The position numbers and the translations under genes are program-made. The notes under the pieces were generated by a model. The model was not told where the DNA came from. It saw only the letters and a program-made list of their open reading frames with translations, and ran no database searches. A stretch of DNA of 46,511 nucleotides. Source: SCRA01 sp035533275. Lineage in GTDB: Bacteria; Vulcanimicrobiota; Vulcanimicrobiia; Vulcanimicrobiales; SCRA01. Location of the stretch: the NCBI GenBank assembly GCA_035533275.1, contig DATLUD010000071.1, positions 1-46,511 on the forward strand, in the 5' to 3' direction. Shown here in pieces: positions 8,390 to 16,505 of the stretch (position 1 is the stretch's first letter; each line of letters opens with the position of its first letter).

Positions 8390-8598
8390 GGAATCTCCGA
8401 TCGTCGTGGTTGCTTCGTTGCCACGCGACCGGCGCATGCCTTCCTCGCGGCCGCTCGTCGGCGCACATCCTGTGCGCCTCCTGCTCGCGCCGCATCGGCC
8501 CTCTCGCCCTCCAGGCTCCGGGCCGATGTCGGAGCGCCCCTCGAGAGGCATGCGCCGGCCGCGCGGCGGTGAATGAACGGCGTAGATCGGAGATCCCC
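8389..8598 (-). repeat. fold-back structured element, copy 1
   Basis: The whole interval between the convergent HNH and bicupin genes folds back on itself. Outer pairings are atctccgatc (8393-8402) with gatcggagat (8585-8594), and ccggcgcatgcct (8429-8441) with aggcatgcgccgg (8546-8558). At the tip are hairpin 1 (ggcgcaca/tgtgcgcc, 8460-8478, loop TCC), a linker starting TCCTGCT, and hairpin 2. Hairpin 2 has the 9-bp stem catcggccc/gggccgatg (8493-8501 and 8520-8528) and an 18-base loop with an inner GCC/GGC stem. The minus strand shows GGA in each loop and in the linker. See copies at 29715-29932 and 29958-30138. It may also act as a two-way terminator here. Confidence 0.85.
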
Positions 8599-8601
8599 GA
8601 G
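8581..8601 (+). repeat. 21-bp dispersed motif (right flank of copy 1)
   Basis: The 21 bases containing tagatcggagatccccgag recur at 14352-14372 with a single difference, and 14 of them recur inverted at 8389-8402. Both right-hand copies lie in gaps between convergent stop codons. Confidence 0.55.
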
Positions 8602-8605
8602 AGGG

Positions 8606-9448
8606 TCAGCTGGGAGGCACGGGCTTGGGCAGCTCGTTGCCCTTCAGGTCGAAGTAGGCCACGCTGTCGTTGGGCGAGGTGACGTCGGAGAAGATCAGCA
8701 GGCGCGCGTCCTTGCTCCCGGCGTTGCGCACGACGTGCAGCCGCCCGGGCGGGGCGTAGTAGGCGCTCCAGCGGTCGAGCGCGACCTCGCGAGCCTCGTC
8801 GAGCACGACGACGCTCCCCGAGAGCACGAAGAAGAACTCCTCCATCGCCGAGTGGCGGTGGCGGCTGGCGTTGTATGCGCTCGGGGCGACGTCTTGCGCG
8901 TCGACTTCGAAGCCGCGTACGCCGAGGGCTTTGCCCAGCGGGCGCACGTAGCGCGGGCCGAACGGATGCCCCGCGAAGCGCGCGTTCTCCTCGGCCACGT
9001 CGTCGATCCGCGTCAGCAGCGCGGTACGCCTGGGGGCCTCCGCGAGCGTGGCCGGCAACGGGGGGTACTCGCAGGCGTCCTGCGGATCGTTGGTGCCGAA
9101 GATCAGGGCCGAGAGCGGGAGCTCGCTCGTGTTGTGCAGCGCGTGCGAGATCCCCGGCGGGCAATAGTAGCAGTCGCCGGCGCGCACGGCGTGCGAATCC
9201 TGGCCGATGACGGCGTGGCCGCGCCCGGCCAAGACGGCGAAGAACTCGACTTGGTGGCTGTGGCGGTGATACTTGGCGTTGTATTGCCCGGGCCAGATCG
9301 TGTGGACGGAGAGGCCGAAGGTCCGCGCGGCCAGGATGCTCGTGAGGTCGCGCCGCCGCCCCGGCGCCGACTTGTCCTCGGGCGGCTCGGTGCCTTGCTC
9401 CGGGACGTCGTCCAGGCGCACCCAGAACCTGCCTGCTTCCTCGGCCAT
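8606..9448 (-). CDS. bicupin protein (two cupin domains)
   Basis: The 280-residue product has two cupin barrels. The first motif is HRHSHQVEFFAVLAGRGHAVI at about 60-80; the second is RHRHSAMEEFFFVLSGS at about 185-202. Each has the H-x-H-(x)n-E metal-binding pattern, with the later G-(x)5-P-x-G...H motifs (GDCYYCPPGISHALHN and APPGRLHVV). Duplicated cupins of this kind bind a metal and act as small dioxygenases, isomerases or sensors; the substrate is not readable here. ATG at 9448 follows a purine-rich stretch. The gene is divergent from the decarboxylase at 9506 with only 57 bases between, which hints at shared regulation. Confidence 0.82.
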   Translation of the reverse strand: MAEEAGRFWVRLDDVPEQGTEPPEDKSAPGRRRDLTSILAARTFGLSVHTIWPGQYNAKYHRHSHQVEFFAVLAGRGHAVIGQDSHAVRAGDCYYCPPGISHALHNTSELPLSALIFGTNDPQDACEYPPLPATLAEAPRRTALLTRIDDVAEENARFAGHPFGPRYVRPLGKALGVRGFEVDAQDVAPSAYNASRHRHSAMEEFFFVLSGSVVVLDEAREVALDRWSAYYAPPGRLHVVRNAGSKDARLLIFSDVTSPNDSVAYFDLKGNELPKPVPPS

Positions 9449-9505
9449 GGGCGGTTCTTCGCCCCTTGCAGGCGGGCACCCGCCTCCGTCGAAGCGCCGC
9501 CCGCC

Positions 9506-10987
9506 GTGGATCAGACCAAGACGCCGTACTTCCAAGCCCTGCTCGACTACGTCGACTCGGGCACCACGCCGTTCCACACGCCCGGGCACAAGCAGGGGCT
9601 GGGGATGCATCGTCTGATGCGCGAGTTCGTCGGCGACAATGTGCTCTCCATCGATCTGACGCAGATCCTGGGTTTGGACGATCTGCTGGAGCCGCGCGAC
9701 GCGATCGCGGAGGCCGAGGCGCTCGCCGCCGATGCCTACGGCGCCGACCACACGTTCTTCCTGATCAACGGCTCCACCAGCGGCAACCAGGCCATGATGA
9801 TGGCCGCGCTCAATCCCGGCGAGAAGATCGCCATTCCCCGCAACGCGCACAAGAGCTGCGTCGGCGCGCTCGTGATGAGCGGCGGCGTGCCCGTCTACAT
9901 GAAGCCTCAAGTGGACGAGGCGCTCCACATGGATCACACGGTCACGCCGGAGACCGTGGAGCGCACGCTCGACGAGCACCCGGACGTCAAGGCCGTCTTC
10001 ATCGTCAGCCCCACATATTACGGCGCCACCGCCGATCTCGTCGCCATCGAGCGCATCGTCCACGGCCGCGGCAAGATCCTGCTCGTGGACGAGGCCTGGG
10101 GACCGCACCTCCACTTTCACCCGGCGCTTCCGCCCTCGGCCACGTCGATCGGCGCCGACATCGTGGTCAATTCGACGCACAAGATGCTCTCGGCCATGTC
10201 CCAGGCCTCGATGCTGCATCAGGTCGGGACGCGCGTCGATCACGACCGCCTGCGCGCGGTGCTCAAGATGTTCCTCTCCACCTCGCCGAACCTGGTGCTG
10301 GTGGCGTCGCTCGACGTCGCGCGCATGCAGATGGCCACGGAGGGGCCGGCGCTGCTCTCGCGCACCATCGAGCTGGCCGCGCAGGCGCGCGCTCGCCTCA
10401 ACGAGATCAAGGACGTCTACTGCTTCGGCGACGAGCTCGTGGGGCGCCCGGGGATCGCGGGCTTCGATCCGACGAAGGTCACGATCACGGTGAAGAAGCT
10501 CGGCTACACGGGTTACGAGGCCAACGAGGTGCTGCGCTATCGCTACAACGTGCAGTGTGAGCTGGCCGACCTTTTCAACGTATTGGCGCTCTTCACCATC
10601 GGCACCGACGCCGCCGCGGCGGAGAAGCTGGTCCACGGCGTGCGCGAGCTCGCGCGCGAGGATCGTCCCGTCGACATCTTCTCGCCATCCGGCGTGTTGG
10701 AGCGCCGGCTGAAGACGGGAACCTACAACTTCCCACCCATCCCGGGGATGGCGATGACGCCGCGCGAAGCCTTCCTCGCACCGACGGAGAAGCTGCGCTT
10801 CCGCCAGTCCGCGGGGCGCATCTGCGCCGAGGTGATCACGCCGTATCCTCCCGGCATTCCCATCATCGCGCCCGGCGAGCGCATCACCAAGGAAGTCATC
10901 GACTACTTGTCGCTCGAAGTCAAGGCGGGCGTCCACATGCAAGGGCCCGCCGATCCCGAGCTGAAGACGGTGCGCGTCGTGGCCTGA
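9506..10987 (+). CDS. Orn/Lys/Arg decarboxylase family, PLP-dependent (SpeA-like)
   Basis: The 493-residue protein is a fold-type I PLP enzyme like Bacillus SpeA and other short basic amino acid decarboxylases. It has TPFHTPGHKQGLG at 21-33, FLINGSTSGNQAM at 84-97, SPTYYGA, LLVDEAWGPH at 191-201 and the PLP lysine K226 in NSTHKML. The C-terminal part includes ITPYPPGIPIIAPGE, a family signature. Arginine decarboxylation to agmatine for polyamine synthesis is the likeliest role, and an MTA phosphorylase gene at 15082 fits polyamine metabolism. GTG at 9506 is chosen because the family alignment begins at TPYFQALLDY; the frame stays open upstream over the bicupin complement without a usable start. 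Confidence 0.85.
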   Translation: MDQTKTPYFQALLDYVDSGTTPFHTPGHKQGLGMHRLMREFVGDNVLSIDLTQILGLDDLLEPRDAIAEAEALAADAYGADHTFFLINGSTSGNQAMMMAALNPGEKIAIPRNAHKSCVGALVMSGGVPVYMKPQVDEALHMDHTVTPETVERTLDEHPDVKAVFIVSPTYYGATADLVAIERIVHGRGKILLVDEAWGPHLHFHPALPPSATSIGADIVVNSTHKMLSAMSQASMLHQVGTRVDHDRLRAVLKMFLSTSPNLVLVASLDVARMQMATEGPALLSRTIELAAQARARLNEIKDVYCFGDELVGRPGIAGFDPTKVTITVKKLGYTGYEANEVLRYRYNVQCELADLFNVLALFTIGTDAAAAEKLVHGVRELAREDRPVDIFSPSGVLERRLKTGTYNFPPIPGMAMTPREAFLAPTEKLRFRQSAGRICAEVITPYPPGIPIIAPGERITKEVIDYLSLEVKAGVHMQGPADPELKTVRVVA

Positions 10988-11168
10988 ACGGGGCGCGGGT
11001 ACGCGCCTCCGGCGAGGAGGCGGGGGCTCCGTGGCCCGCGAAGTCCCAAGCTAACCGGGCACCGGCGCCGCGTTCCGAGCGGAGAGAGGAGGGGTTGAGC
11101 AGGCGTGTAGATGTCAAGGCACGATGTTCCCGCTTCTCGCTCGCGTCGGAAACTGAGGTGGCGACACG
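10988..11168 (+). other. structured-looking leader of the R3H ATPase gene
   Basis: These 181 non-coding bases are rich in complementary segments, such as gcgcgggtacgcgc (10993-11006) and cctccggcgaggagg. They contain cccaagctaaccggg (about 11045-11059). The AGCTAACC core recalls the 3' half of c-di-AMP (ydaO-type) riboswitches, but the other conserved blocks of that class are not evident. I therefore call only a possible structured leader. Confidence 0.25.
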
Positions 11169-12725
11169 TTGGCGGTGCAACCAGATAGCATTTCACCCTC
11201 GCTGGAGCTGAAGCAGCTCCTCGACATCTTTCCCCTCCCGATCCGGCAGGCGTTGGTTCGCCTCCCAGACCTCGAAGCGATCATCGAAGTCGTGCTGGAC
11301 CTCGGGCGCCTTCCCGAGGCGCGCTTCGCCGGGAGTTACGTCTACCTCTCGAACGAGCCGGTGACGCAGGAGGACCTCGAGCACGTGATCGGACGTCTCG
11401 GTCCCTTCGGCAAAGACAACCGCGCCGGCATCGAGATGACCCTCCACCGCATCTCGGCGATCCGCAACCGCACCGGCAAGGTGGTCGGCCTGACGTGCCG
11501 CGTCGGTCGCGCCGTCTACGGCACCATCGACTTGATCCTCGATGTGGTGCGCAGCGGCAAATCGATCTGCCTGCTGGGGCGTCCCGGCGTCGGCAAGACG
11601 ACGATGCTGCGCGAGATCGCGCGGGTGCTGGCGGAGGACCGCAAGCGCGTCGTGATCGTCGACAGCTCGAACGAGATCGGCGGCGACGGGGACATCCCGC
11701 ACCCCGGCATCGGCCACGCGCGCCGCATGCAGGTTGCCGAGCCCGCCCTGCAGCACGCCGTGATGATCGAGGCGGTGGAGAACCACATGCCGGAAGTGAT
11801 CGTCATCGACGAGATCGGGACCGAGGCCGAGGCGATGGCCGCGCGCACCATCGCGGAGCGCGGGGTCCAGCTGATCGGCACGGCCCACGGGCAGTCGCTC
11901 GAGAACTTGCTCATGAACCCCACGCTCTCCGACCTGGTGGGCGGCATTAGCGCGGTCACGCTCTCCGATGAGGAGGCGCGGCGTCGCGGCACCCGCAAGA
12001 CGGTCCTCGAGCGCAAGGCGCCGCCGACGTTCGACGTGCTCATCGAGATCCAAGAGCGAGACCGCCTGGCGATCCACAACAACGTGGCCGAGGTGGTGGA
12101 CTCGCTCCTGCGCGGCTATCTCCCGCAGCCGGAGATCCGCAAGCGCGGCGCCAGCGGCGCGGTCGAAGTGGTGCAAGTCGCCGAGACCCAGCCGGCGATG
12201 AGGGATCTTCATGCCGTCGGCGAGCGCGACGGCTGGGAGGAAGAGCGGGAAGAGGCGGAGCGCCCCAAGATGATCTTTCCCTACGGGGTCTCGCGCAACA
12301 AGATCGAGCGGGCCATCCAGAACCTGCGCGTCAACGCCGCGATCGCGCGCAAGTGGGACGACGCCGACGTGGTCATCACGCTCAAGTCGCTCGAGCGCAA
12401 GGAAACGTCGCGCCTGCGGGAGATCGCCTCGGAGAACGTGCCGATCTACTCGATCAAGACCAACACCACCGCGCAGATCCAGAACTCGCTCAAGGACCTC
12501 TTCAACCTCGGCAGCATCGATGCCGAGGAGATCGCGCTGCGCGAGGCGGAGGAGGCGGTCTATCAGGTGCTGCTCAACGCGCAGACCGTGGAGCTCTCGC
12601 CGCAGACCTCGTACATCCGGCGCATGCAGCACCAGCTGGCCGAGAAGTACCGCCTGCAGTCGCGCAGCACCGGGGCGGAGCCCAACCGCCGGGTCCAGAT
12701 CTTTCGCGGGGGAGAGGGCTTCTAG
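11169..12725 (+). CDS. AAA ATPase with C-terminal R3H domain
   Basis: The 518-residue protein matches the R3H-domain AAA proteins (Ycf45 type) of cyanobacteria, Firmicutes and relatives. It has Walker A GRPGVGKTT at 137-145, Walker B VIVIDEIGTEAEA near 210-222 and an arginine-rich sensor region. A middle domain of unknown role starts at FPYGVSRNKIERAI. The R3H single-stranded nucleic-acid-binding domain at the C terminus reads RMQHQLAEKYRLQSRSTG...EPNRRVQIF. The ATPase half resembles SpoIIIAA and type II secretion ATPases. Its function is not known. TTG at 11169 is used, with GAGGTGG ahead; GTG at 11175 is an alternative. tmk follows after 15 bases. Confidence 0.88.
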   Translation: MAVQPDSISPSLELKQLLDIFPLPIRQALVRLPDLEAIIEVVLDLGRLPEARFAGSYVYLSNEPVTQEDLEHVIGRLGPFGKDNRAGIEMTLHRISAIRNRTGKVVGLTCRVGRAVYGTIDLILDVVRSGKSICLLGRPGVGKTTMLREIARVLAEDRKRVVIVDSSNEIGGDGDIPHPGIGHARRMQVAEPALQHAVMIEAVENHMPEVIVIDEIGTEAEAMAARTIAERGVQLIGTAHGQSLENLLMNPTLSDLVGGISAVTLSDEEARRRGTRKTVLERKAPPTFDVLIEIQERDRLAIHNNVAEVVDSLLRGYLPQPEIRKRGASGAVEVVQVAETQPAMRDLHAVGERDGWEEEREEAERPKMIFPYGVSRNKIERAIQNLRVNAAIARKWDDADVVITLKSLERKETSRLREIASENVPIYSIKTNTTAQIQNSLKDLFNLGSIDAEEIALREAEEAVYQVLLNAQTVELSPQTSYIRRMQHQLAEKYRLQSRSTGAEPNRRVQIFRGGEGF

Positions 12726-12740
12726 GGCGAAGCACCCCGC

Positions 12741-13373
12741 ATGTTCGTGACCGTTGAGGGCGTCGAGGGTGCCGGCAAGAGCACCCTCGTCGCCGGTTTG
12801 GCCAGCGCGCTGCGGCGCCGGGGGGTGGATCCCGTCGTGACCCGCGAGCCCGGCGGCACCCCGTTGGGCGAGCGGGTCCGGGCGCTCTTCCTCGATCCGG
12901 AGGCTGCCATCGACCCGCTGGCCGAGGCGTTGCTCATGGCGGCCTCGCGCGCCCAACTGGTGCGCTCCGTCATCCGCCCCGCGCTCGCGCGCGGGACGCT
13001 GGTGCTGTGCGACCGCTTTTGGGATGCCAGCGTGGCCTACCAGGGCTACGGCCGCCGGTTGGGGGCCGACGTGGTCATCGAGTTGAACCGCATCGCGACG
13101 GAAGGGATCAACCCCGACCTCACGCTCTTGCTGGAGGTGCCCGAGGACGAGGCGCGGCGGCGGATGCGCGCTCGCAGCGGAGACCTGGACCGCATGGAGT
13201 TGGAGTCCGAGGCGTTCCACCGCCGCGTGGCCGAGGGATACGCGGCCTTGGCGGAGCGCTTCGCGGAACGCTTCGTCGTGCTCGACGCGCGCGAGGCGCC
13301 AGAGACGCTGGTCAGCGCGGCCGTGGCGGCGATCGAGCGGCGCGGCGGCGTCCTCCCGGGGGCCGCACGATGA
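12741..13373 (+). CDS. tmk: thymidylate kinase
   Basis: Tmk phosphorylates dTMP to dTDP with ATP. The 210-residue protein has the P-loop GVEGAGKST at 7-15, the TREPGGTPLGERVR substrate motif, DRFWDASVAYQGYGR (the DRY/F-type motif) near 93-107, and a LID region RARSGDLDRME. Length is normal. The tmk stop overlaps the holB start, a pairing conserved in many bacteria that links nucleotide supply with the clamp loader. Confidence 0.97.
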   Translation: MFVTVEGVEGAGKSTLVAGLASALRRRGVDPVVTREPGGTPLGERVRALFLDPEAAIDPLAEALLMAASRAQLVRSVIRPALARGTLVLCDRFWDASVAYQGYGRRLGADVVIELNRIATEGINPDLTLLLEVPEDEARRRMRARSGDLDRMELESEAFHRRVAEGYAALAERFAERFVVLDAREAPETLVSAAVAAIERRGGVLPGAAR

Positions 13374-14356
13374 GCGTGGCCTTCGACGCGGTGGGTCAGG
13401 CGGGGCCCCGCGCGCTCTTCGCGCGAATGCGCCCCGAGCGGCTGGCGCACGGCTACCTCTTCACGGGTCCCCAAGGGGGCGGCAAGAAGACCTTCGCACG
13501 CCTGCTGGCCAAGTCGCTGCTCTGCACGGGGCCCAAGGAAGGCGTCCTCGGCTACGATGGACGGTGCACCTCATGCCTCCAAGTGGAGGCGGGAACACAC
13601 CCCGACCTCTTCGTCTCCAGCGGCGTGGTGAAGATGGGCGAGGGGGGCGCGGGCTTCCACGAGCGCGAGGAGATGACCGCGCGCGACCTGGTGCACCAGA
13701 TGTCGCTGCGGTCCTATGCGGGCGGGTGGCGCGTGGTCGTGCTCGGCGACGTCGAGTTCGCCACGCACGAGGCCGCCAACGCGCTCCTGAAGTTCTTGGA
13801 GGAGCCCCCGGCGCAGGTGCTGGTGATCCTGACCACCGACGCGCCGGAACGGCTCCTGCAGACGATTCGCTCGCGCCTCGTGGAGGTACGTTTCGGCGCG
13901 GTCCCCGCCCCGGAGGTCGAAGCGTTCTTGCTGAGGCGCGGCATCGAACCCAAGCGGGCGCGCACCGCGGCGGCCCTCGCTCAAGGCGACCTCGGGCGCG
14001 CTCTGGCCATCGTGGAAGGGGGCGAGCTCGCCGATCTGCGGCGCGATGCCGCGGAGTGGGTCGATGCCGCGATTCGCGGCATCGAGGCGGAAGCCGAGTG
14101 GGCGACGCGCGAGACGCTCGACGGGGCGCTGCGCGAGATCAAGCGCCTGCTGCGCGACTGGTTGGTCATCCGGGTAGCGGGTGACCCGGAGCGCGCGCTG
14201 GTGGCCGACGAGGTGCCGCGGCTGGCGGCGTGGCCCCGCCGCGACGAGCGTGGCATCATGTCGGCGATCGCAGCGGTGGGAGAGGCGCAGTCCATGGCCG
14301 CCACCAACCTCCCGCCGAGCTACGTGATGGATTGGCTGCGCGTGCGGCTGGCGTAG
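13370..14356 (+). CDS. holB: DNA polymerase III delta' subunit (clamp loader)
   Basis: The 328-residue protein is a RuvB-like AAA clamp-loader subunit. It has HGYLFTGPQGGGKKTFARLLAKSLLC, CTSCLQVEAGTHPDL (part of the zinc module), VVLGDVEFATHEAANALLKFLEEPPAQVLVILTT and the sensor-1 region LLQTIRSRL. The P-loop is degenerate (GPQGGGKKT), as expected for delta' subunits that do not hydrolyse ATP. ATG at 13370 overlaps the tmk stop. The C-terminal collar domain is present, so the gene is complete. It ends next to the convergent gene at 14373. Confidence 0.93.
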   Translation: MSVAFDAVGQAGPRALFARMRPERLAHGYLFTGPQGGGKKTFARLLAKSLLCTGPKEGVLGYDGRCTSCLQVEAGTHPDLFVSSGVVKMGEGGAGFHEREEMTARDLVHQMSLRSYAGGWRVVVLGDVEFATHEAANALLKFLEEPPAQVLVILTTDAPERLLQTIRSRLVEVRFGAVPAPEVEAFLLRRGIEPKRARTAAALAQGDLGRALAIVEGGELADLRRDAAEWVDAAIRGIEAEAEWATRETLDGALREIKRLLRDWLVIRVAGDPERALVADEVPRLAAWPRRDERGIMSAIAAVGEAQSMAATNLPPSYVMDWLRVRLA

Positions 14357-14372
14357 ATCGGAGATTCCCGAG
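14352..14372 (+). repeat. 21-bp dispersed motif, second copy
   Basis: The bases containing tagatcggagattcccgag match 8581-8601 at 20 of 21 positions. They overlap the holB stop codon and end one base before the stop of the opposing membrane-protein gene. The core gatcggagattccc is exactly the inverse of 8389-8402. Confidence 0.55.
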
Positions 14373-15077
14373 TTACAATCGGCGCCAGAACGAGTAGCCG
14401 AGGTCCTCGAAGACGCGCACCGTCACGACGGCGAGATAGGCGAAGACCACCGCGGTGATCACCGTCTCGAACGCCATCTCGGCGAGCATGCCGTACTGGA
14501 AGAAGTAGCCGAAGAGAAAGCGCTGCGGCAAGATCAGCAGCGCCGCCGTGACCACGGCCAGCACGAGCGTCGCGGGGACGTTGGCGCGGGCGCGATCGAC
14601 GGAGCTGCCCATGGCGGCGAAGCCGGGCGTCCCGCCGACCGCCGCCGCGGGCAGCGTGTAGATGAAGAAGTAGGCCGCCACGGCGGTGAGCGCCAGCGCG
14701 CCGATGCCGGGGAAGACGAAGCCGCCGATCATGCTGGCGATCCACAGCGCGAAGTTGAGGCCGAGAGCCGCCATCGCCACGTCGCCGAGCTTGCGGCGCG
14801 CATCGTCCCAGGCGACGTCGATGCGCGCGCGTCCCATGCGCCAGGCGTCGGACGCAGCGATCATCGCCACGCCGAAGCCGAAGCATTCGATGATGAAGAT
14901 CAACAGCGTCGTCAGCCCGCCGCTGATCGAGCTGAAGATGCCCGTGGGTCCCCCCAGCAACGCAAAGCTGAGAAGCTTGGCGGTGAACTCGGCCACGAGC
15001 GTCGGCACGATCACCACCGGGTTGGTGAGCAGCACCACCACGCCTTTCGCGTAGCTGCCGAGATCCAATCTCTGCAT
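14373..15077 (-). CDS. multi-pass membrane protein of unknown function (DUF4013-like)
   Basis: The 234-residue product has about five or six hydrophobic segments (near 13-40, 52-75, 100-122, 125-150, 165-190, 200-220). They are separated by short charged loops such as DAWRMGRARIDVAWDDARRKLGD. The pattern resembles the DUF4013/DUF975-type bacterial membrane proteins, but I see no catalytic motif. The start ATG lies 5 bases after the mtnP stop, so it is probably co-transcribed. Confidence 0.7.
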   Translation of the reverse strand: MQRLDLGSYAKGVVVLLTNPVVIVPTLVAEFTAKLLSFALLGGPTGIFSSISGGLTTLLIFIIECFGFGVAMIAASDAWRMGRARIDVAWDDARRKLGDVAMAALGLNFALWIASMIGGFVFPGIGALALTAVAAYFFIYTLPAAAVGGTPGFAAMGSSVDRARANVPATLVLAVVTAALLILPQRFLFGYFFQYGMLAEMAFETVITAVVFAYLAVVTVRVFEDLGYSFWRRL

Positions 15078-15081
15078 GGCT

Positions 15082-15894
15082 TTAGTGCGCCGTGATGCGG
15101 GCGCCCTGCAAGGCGGATCCGCACGAGCACGTGCGTTCGGCCGGGATGCGCTCGATGATCTTCAGAATGGCCTCCCGCACGAGGGCGTTGTTCTTGTTGA
15201 AGATCTCGATGACGGCGGCGTGCGTGACCGGCTCGACGCCGGACGCGCCCGCGAGGCCCACGTCGTAGTCCGTGATCAGCGAGATGTTGACGTAGCACAT
15301 CTCCAGCTCGCGGGCCAGGTACGCCTCGGGATACTGAGTCATGTTGATGACCTGCCAGCCCTGCGAGGCATACGACTTCGACTCGGCGCGGGTGGAGAAG
15401 CGCGGACCCTGGATCGTCACGATGGTGCCTGTCTCGTGCGTGGTCACCCCCACGTTCTTGCACGCGCCGACCGCGAGCGGCCGGAGCTGGGCGCAGTAGG
15501 GGTCGGCGAACGAGACGTGCGTGGTGATCGGCCCGTCGTAGAACGAGTCCTTGCGGGCGTTGGTGCGGTCGACGAGCTGGTCGGCCACCACGAAGTGCCC
15601 GGGGGCGCACTTGGCGTCGAGCGAGCCGGCGGCGCACGGCGCGATGACGCGCGTGACGCCCAGCTCCTTCATCGCCCAGAGATTCGCGCGATAGTTGATC
15701 ATGTGCGGAGGGTAACGGTGATCCTTGCCGTGGCGAGGCAGGAAAGCCACGCGCTTTCCGGCCACCTCGCCGATGGCGATCGCGTCGCTCGGCGCGCCGT
15801 AGGGGGTCTCGACGACCACTTCCTTGATGTTCTCCAGCAGCGAATAGAAGCCGGAACCGCCAAAGACGCCGATATCGGCGCGCTCGTTCGTCAA
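15082..15894 (-). CDS. mtnP: S-methyl-5'-thioadenosine phosphorylase
   Basis: MtnP splits methylthioadenosine, the by-product of polyamine synthesis, into adenine and methylthioribose-1-phosphate. The 270-residue protein has IGVFGGSGFYSL (phosphate loop), FLPRHGKDHRYPPHMINYRANLWAMK, VIAPCAAGSLD, IQGPRFSTRAESK and the late NMTQYPEAYLARELEMCYVNISLITDYDVG block. All are typical of the MTA/purine phosphorylase family. The start is a TTG at 15894 preceded by GAGGAGAG. It fits with the amino acid decarboxylase at 9506, although some family members act on other purine nucleosides. Confidence 0.93.
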   Translation of the reverse strand: MTNERADIGVFGGSGFYSLLENIKEVVVETPYGAPSDAIAIGEVAGKRVAFLPRHGKDHRYPPHMINYRANLWAMKELGVTRVIAPCAAGSLDAKCAPGHFVVADQLVDRTNARKDSFYDGPITTHVSFADPYCAQLRPLAVGACKNVGVTTHETGTIVTIQGPRFSTRAESKSYASQGWQVINMTQYPEAYLARELEMCYVNISLITDYDVGLAGASGVEPVTHAAVIEIFNKNNALVREAILKIIERIPAERTCSCGSALQGARITAH

Positions 15895-15937
15895 CGATCT
15901 CTCCTCTGGGTGAGTGCGTGTGTGCGACAGCTTCCGC

Positions 15938-16411
15938 TCAATCGCGGAAGTCCGAAGGCTTCAGCTCTTCGATGAACTTCTTGAACCGCTGCTTCTCCTC
16001 GGCCTCGGCCTTTTTGTCGTAGACCGTCTCCTCCAGCGCGATCTTGTCGGAGACGTAGATCGGGGCTCCGGCGCGCAGCGCCAGGGCGATGGCGTCGGAG
16101 GGGCGAGCGTCGATCTCCTCGGTCTCGCCGTCGGTCTCCAGGACCAAGCGGGCGTAGAACGTGGAGTCCTTGATGTCGTGGACCACGACTTGGGTGAGCT
16201 TGGCCTCCAAGGTATCGAGGATCGTCTTCATCAAGTCGTGCGAGAGCGGACGCGGTGCCTGGGTGCCTTCCAGCGCCAGGGCGATGGCAGTGGCCTCGAA
16301 CGGACCGATGAGGATCGGCAGATAGCGCTTGCCCTCGAGATCCTTCAGGATGACGACCGGGTCGTGCGTGAGCAGATCGATGCCCAGCTTGTCCACTTTC
16401 ATCTGCCGCAT
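15938..16411 (-). CDS. bifunctional nuclease (DUF151) family protein
   Basis: The 157-residue protein has the DUF151/BFN core: VVILKDLEGKRYLPILIGPFEATAIALALEG, RPLSHDLMKTILDTLEAKL, FYARLVL, and IDARPSDAIALALRAGAPIYVSDKI. Members were first described as plant nucleases and are common in bacteria; the bacterial function is uncertain. The charged C-terminal tail (KKAEAEEKQRFKKFIEELK) is likely helical. An ATG three codons downstream (16402) is an alternative start. It lies 43 bases upstream of mtnP on the same strand. Confidence 0.88.
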   Translation of the reverse strand: MRQMKVDKLGIDLLTHDPVVILKDLEGKRYLPILIGPFEATAIALALEGTQAPRPLSHDLMKTILDTLEAKLTQVVVHDIKDSTFYARLVLETDGETEEIDARPSDAIALALRAGAPIYVSDKIALEETVYDKKAEAEEKQRFKKFIEELKPSDFRD

Positions 16412-16505
16412 AGTTCAGTCTCTTCCCCTGGCTTCCGCGCCGATTCCTGTATCTCTTTTCCCGCGTAGGGAAGGCCCGCGAGGGCCCCGAAGCGGAGGCC
16501 TCGCT

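Noticed and set aside
7862..8598. HNH gene plus adjacent structured element as an IscB/omega-RNA (HEARO) unit
   Set aside because: The HNH protein is 175 residues with no RuvC-like or bridge-helix region, and the other two copies of the element have no nuclease beside them.
8389..8598. CRISPR-like repeat or simple intrinsic terminator as the sole explanation of copy 1
   Set aside because: There are no regularly spaced direct repeats, and the conserved loops with paired stem changes in copies far away are not explained by termination.
10988..11168. Firm call of a c-di-AMP riboswitch
   Set aside because: Only one short core is shared; the other conserved blocks could not be found and the gene is not a typical target.
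11193..13220. 675-codon open frame on the minus strand, and other long antisense frames such as 2949-4574, 8606-10942 upstream part and 43524-45821
   Set aside because: They mirror strongly recognised genes on the other strand, have low-complexity Arg/Ala/His-rich translations with no motifs, and arise from high GC at third codon positions.
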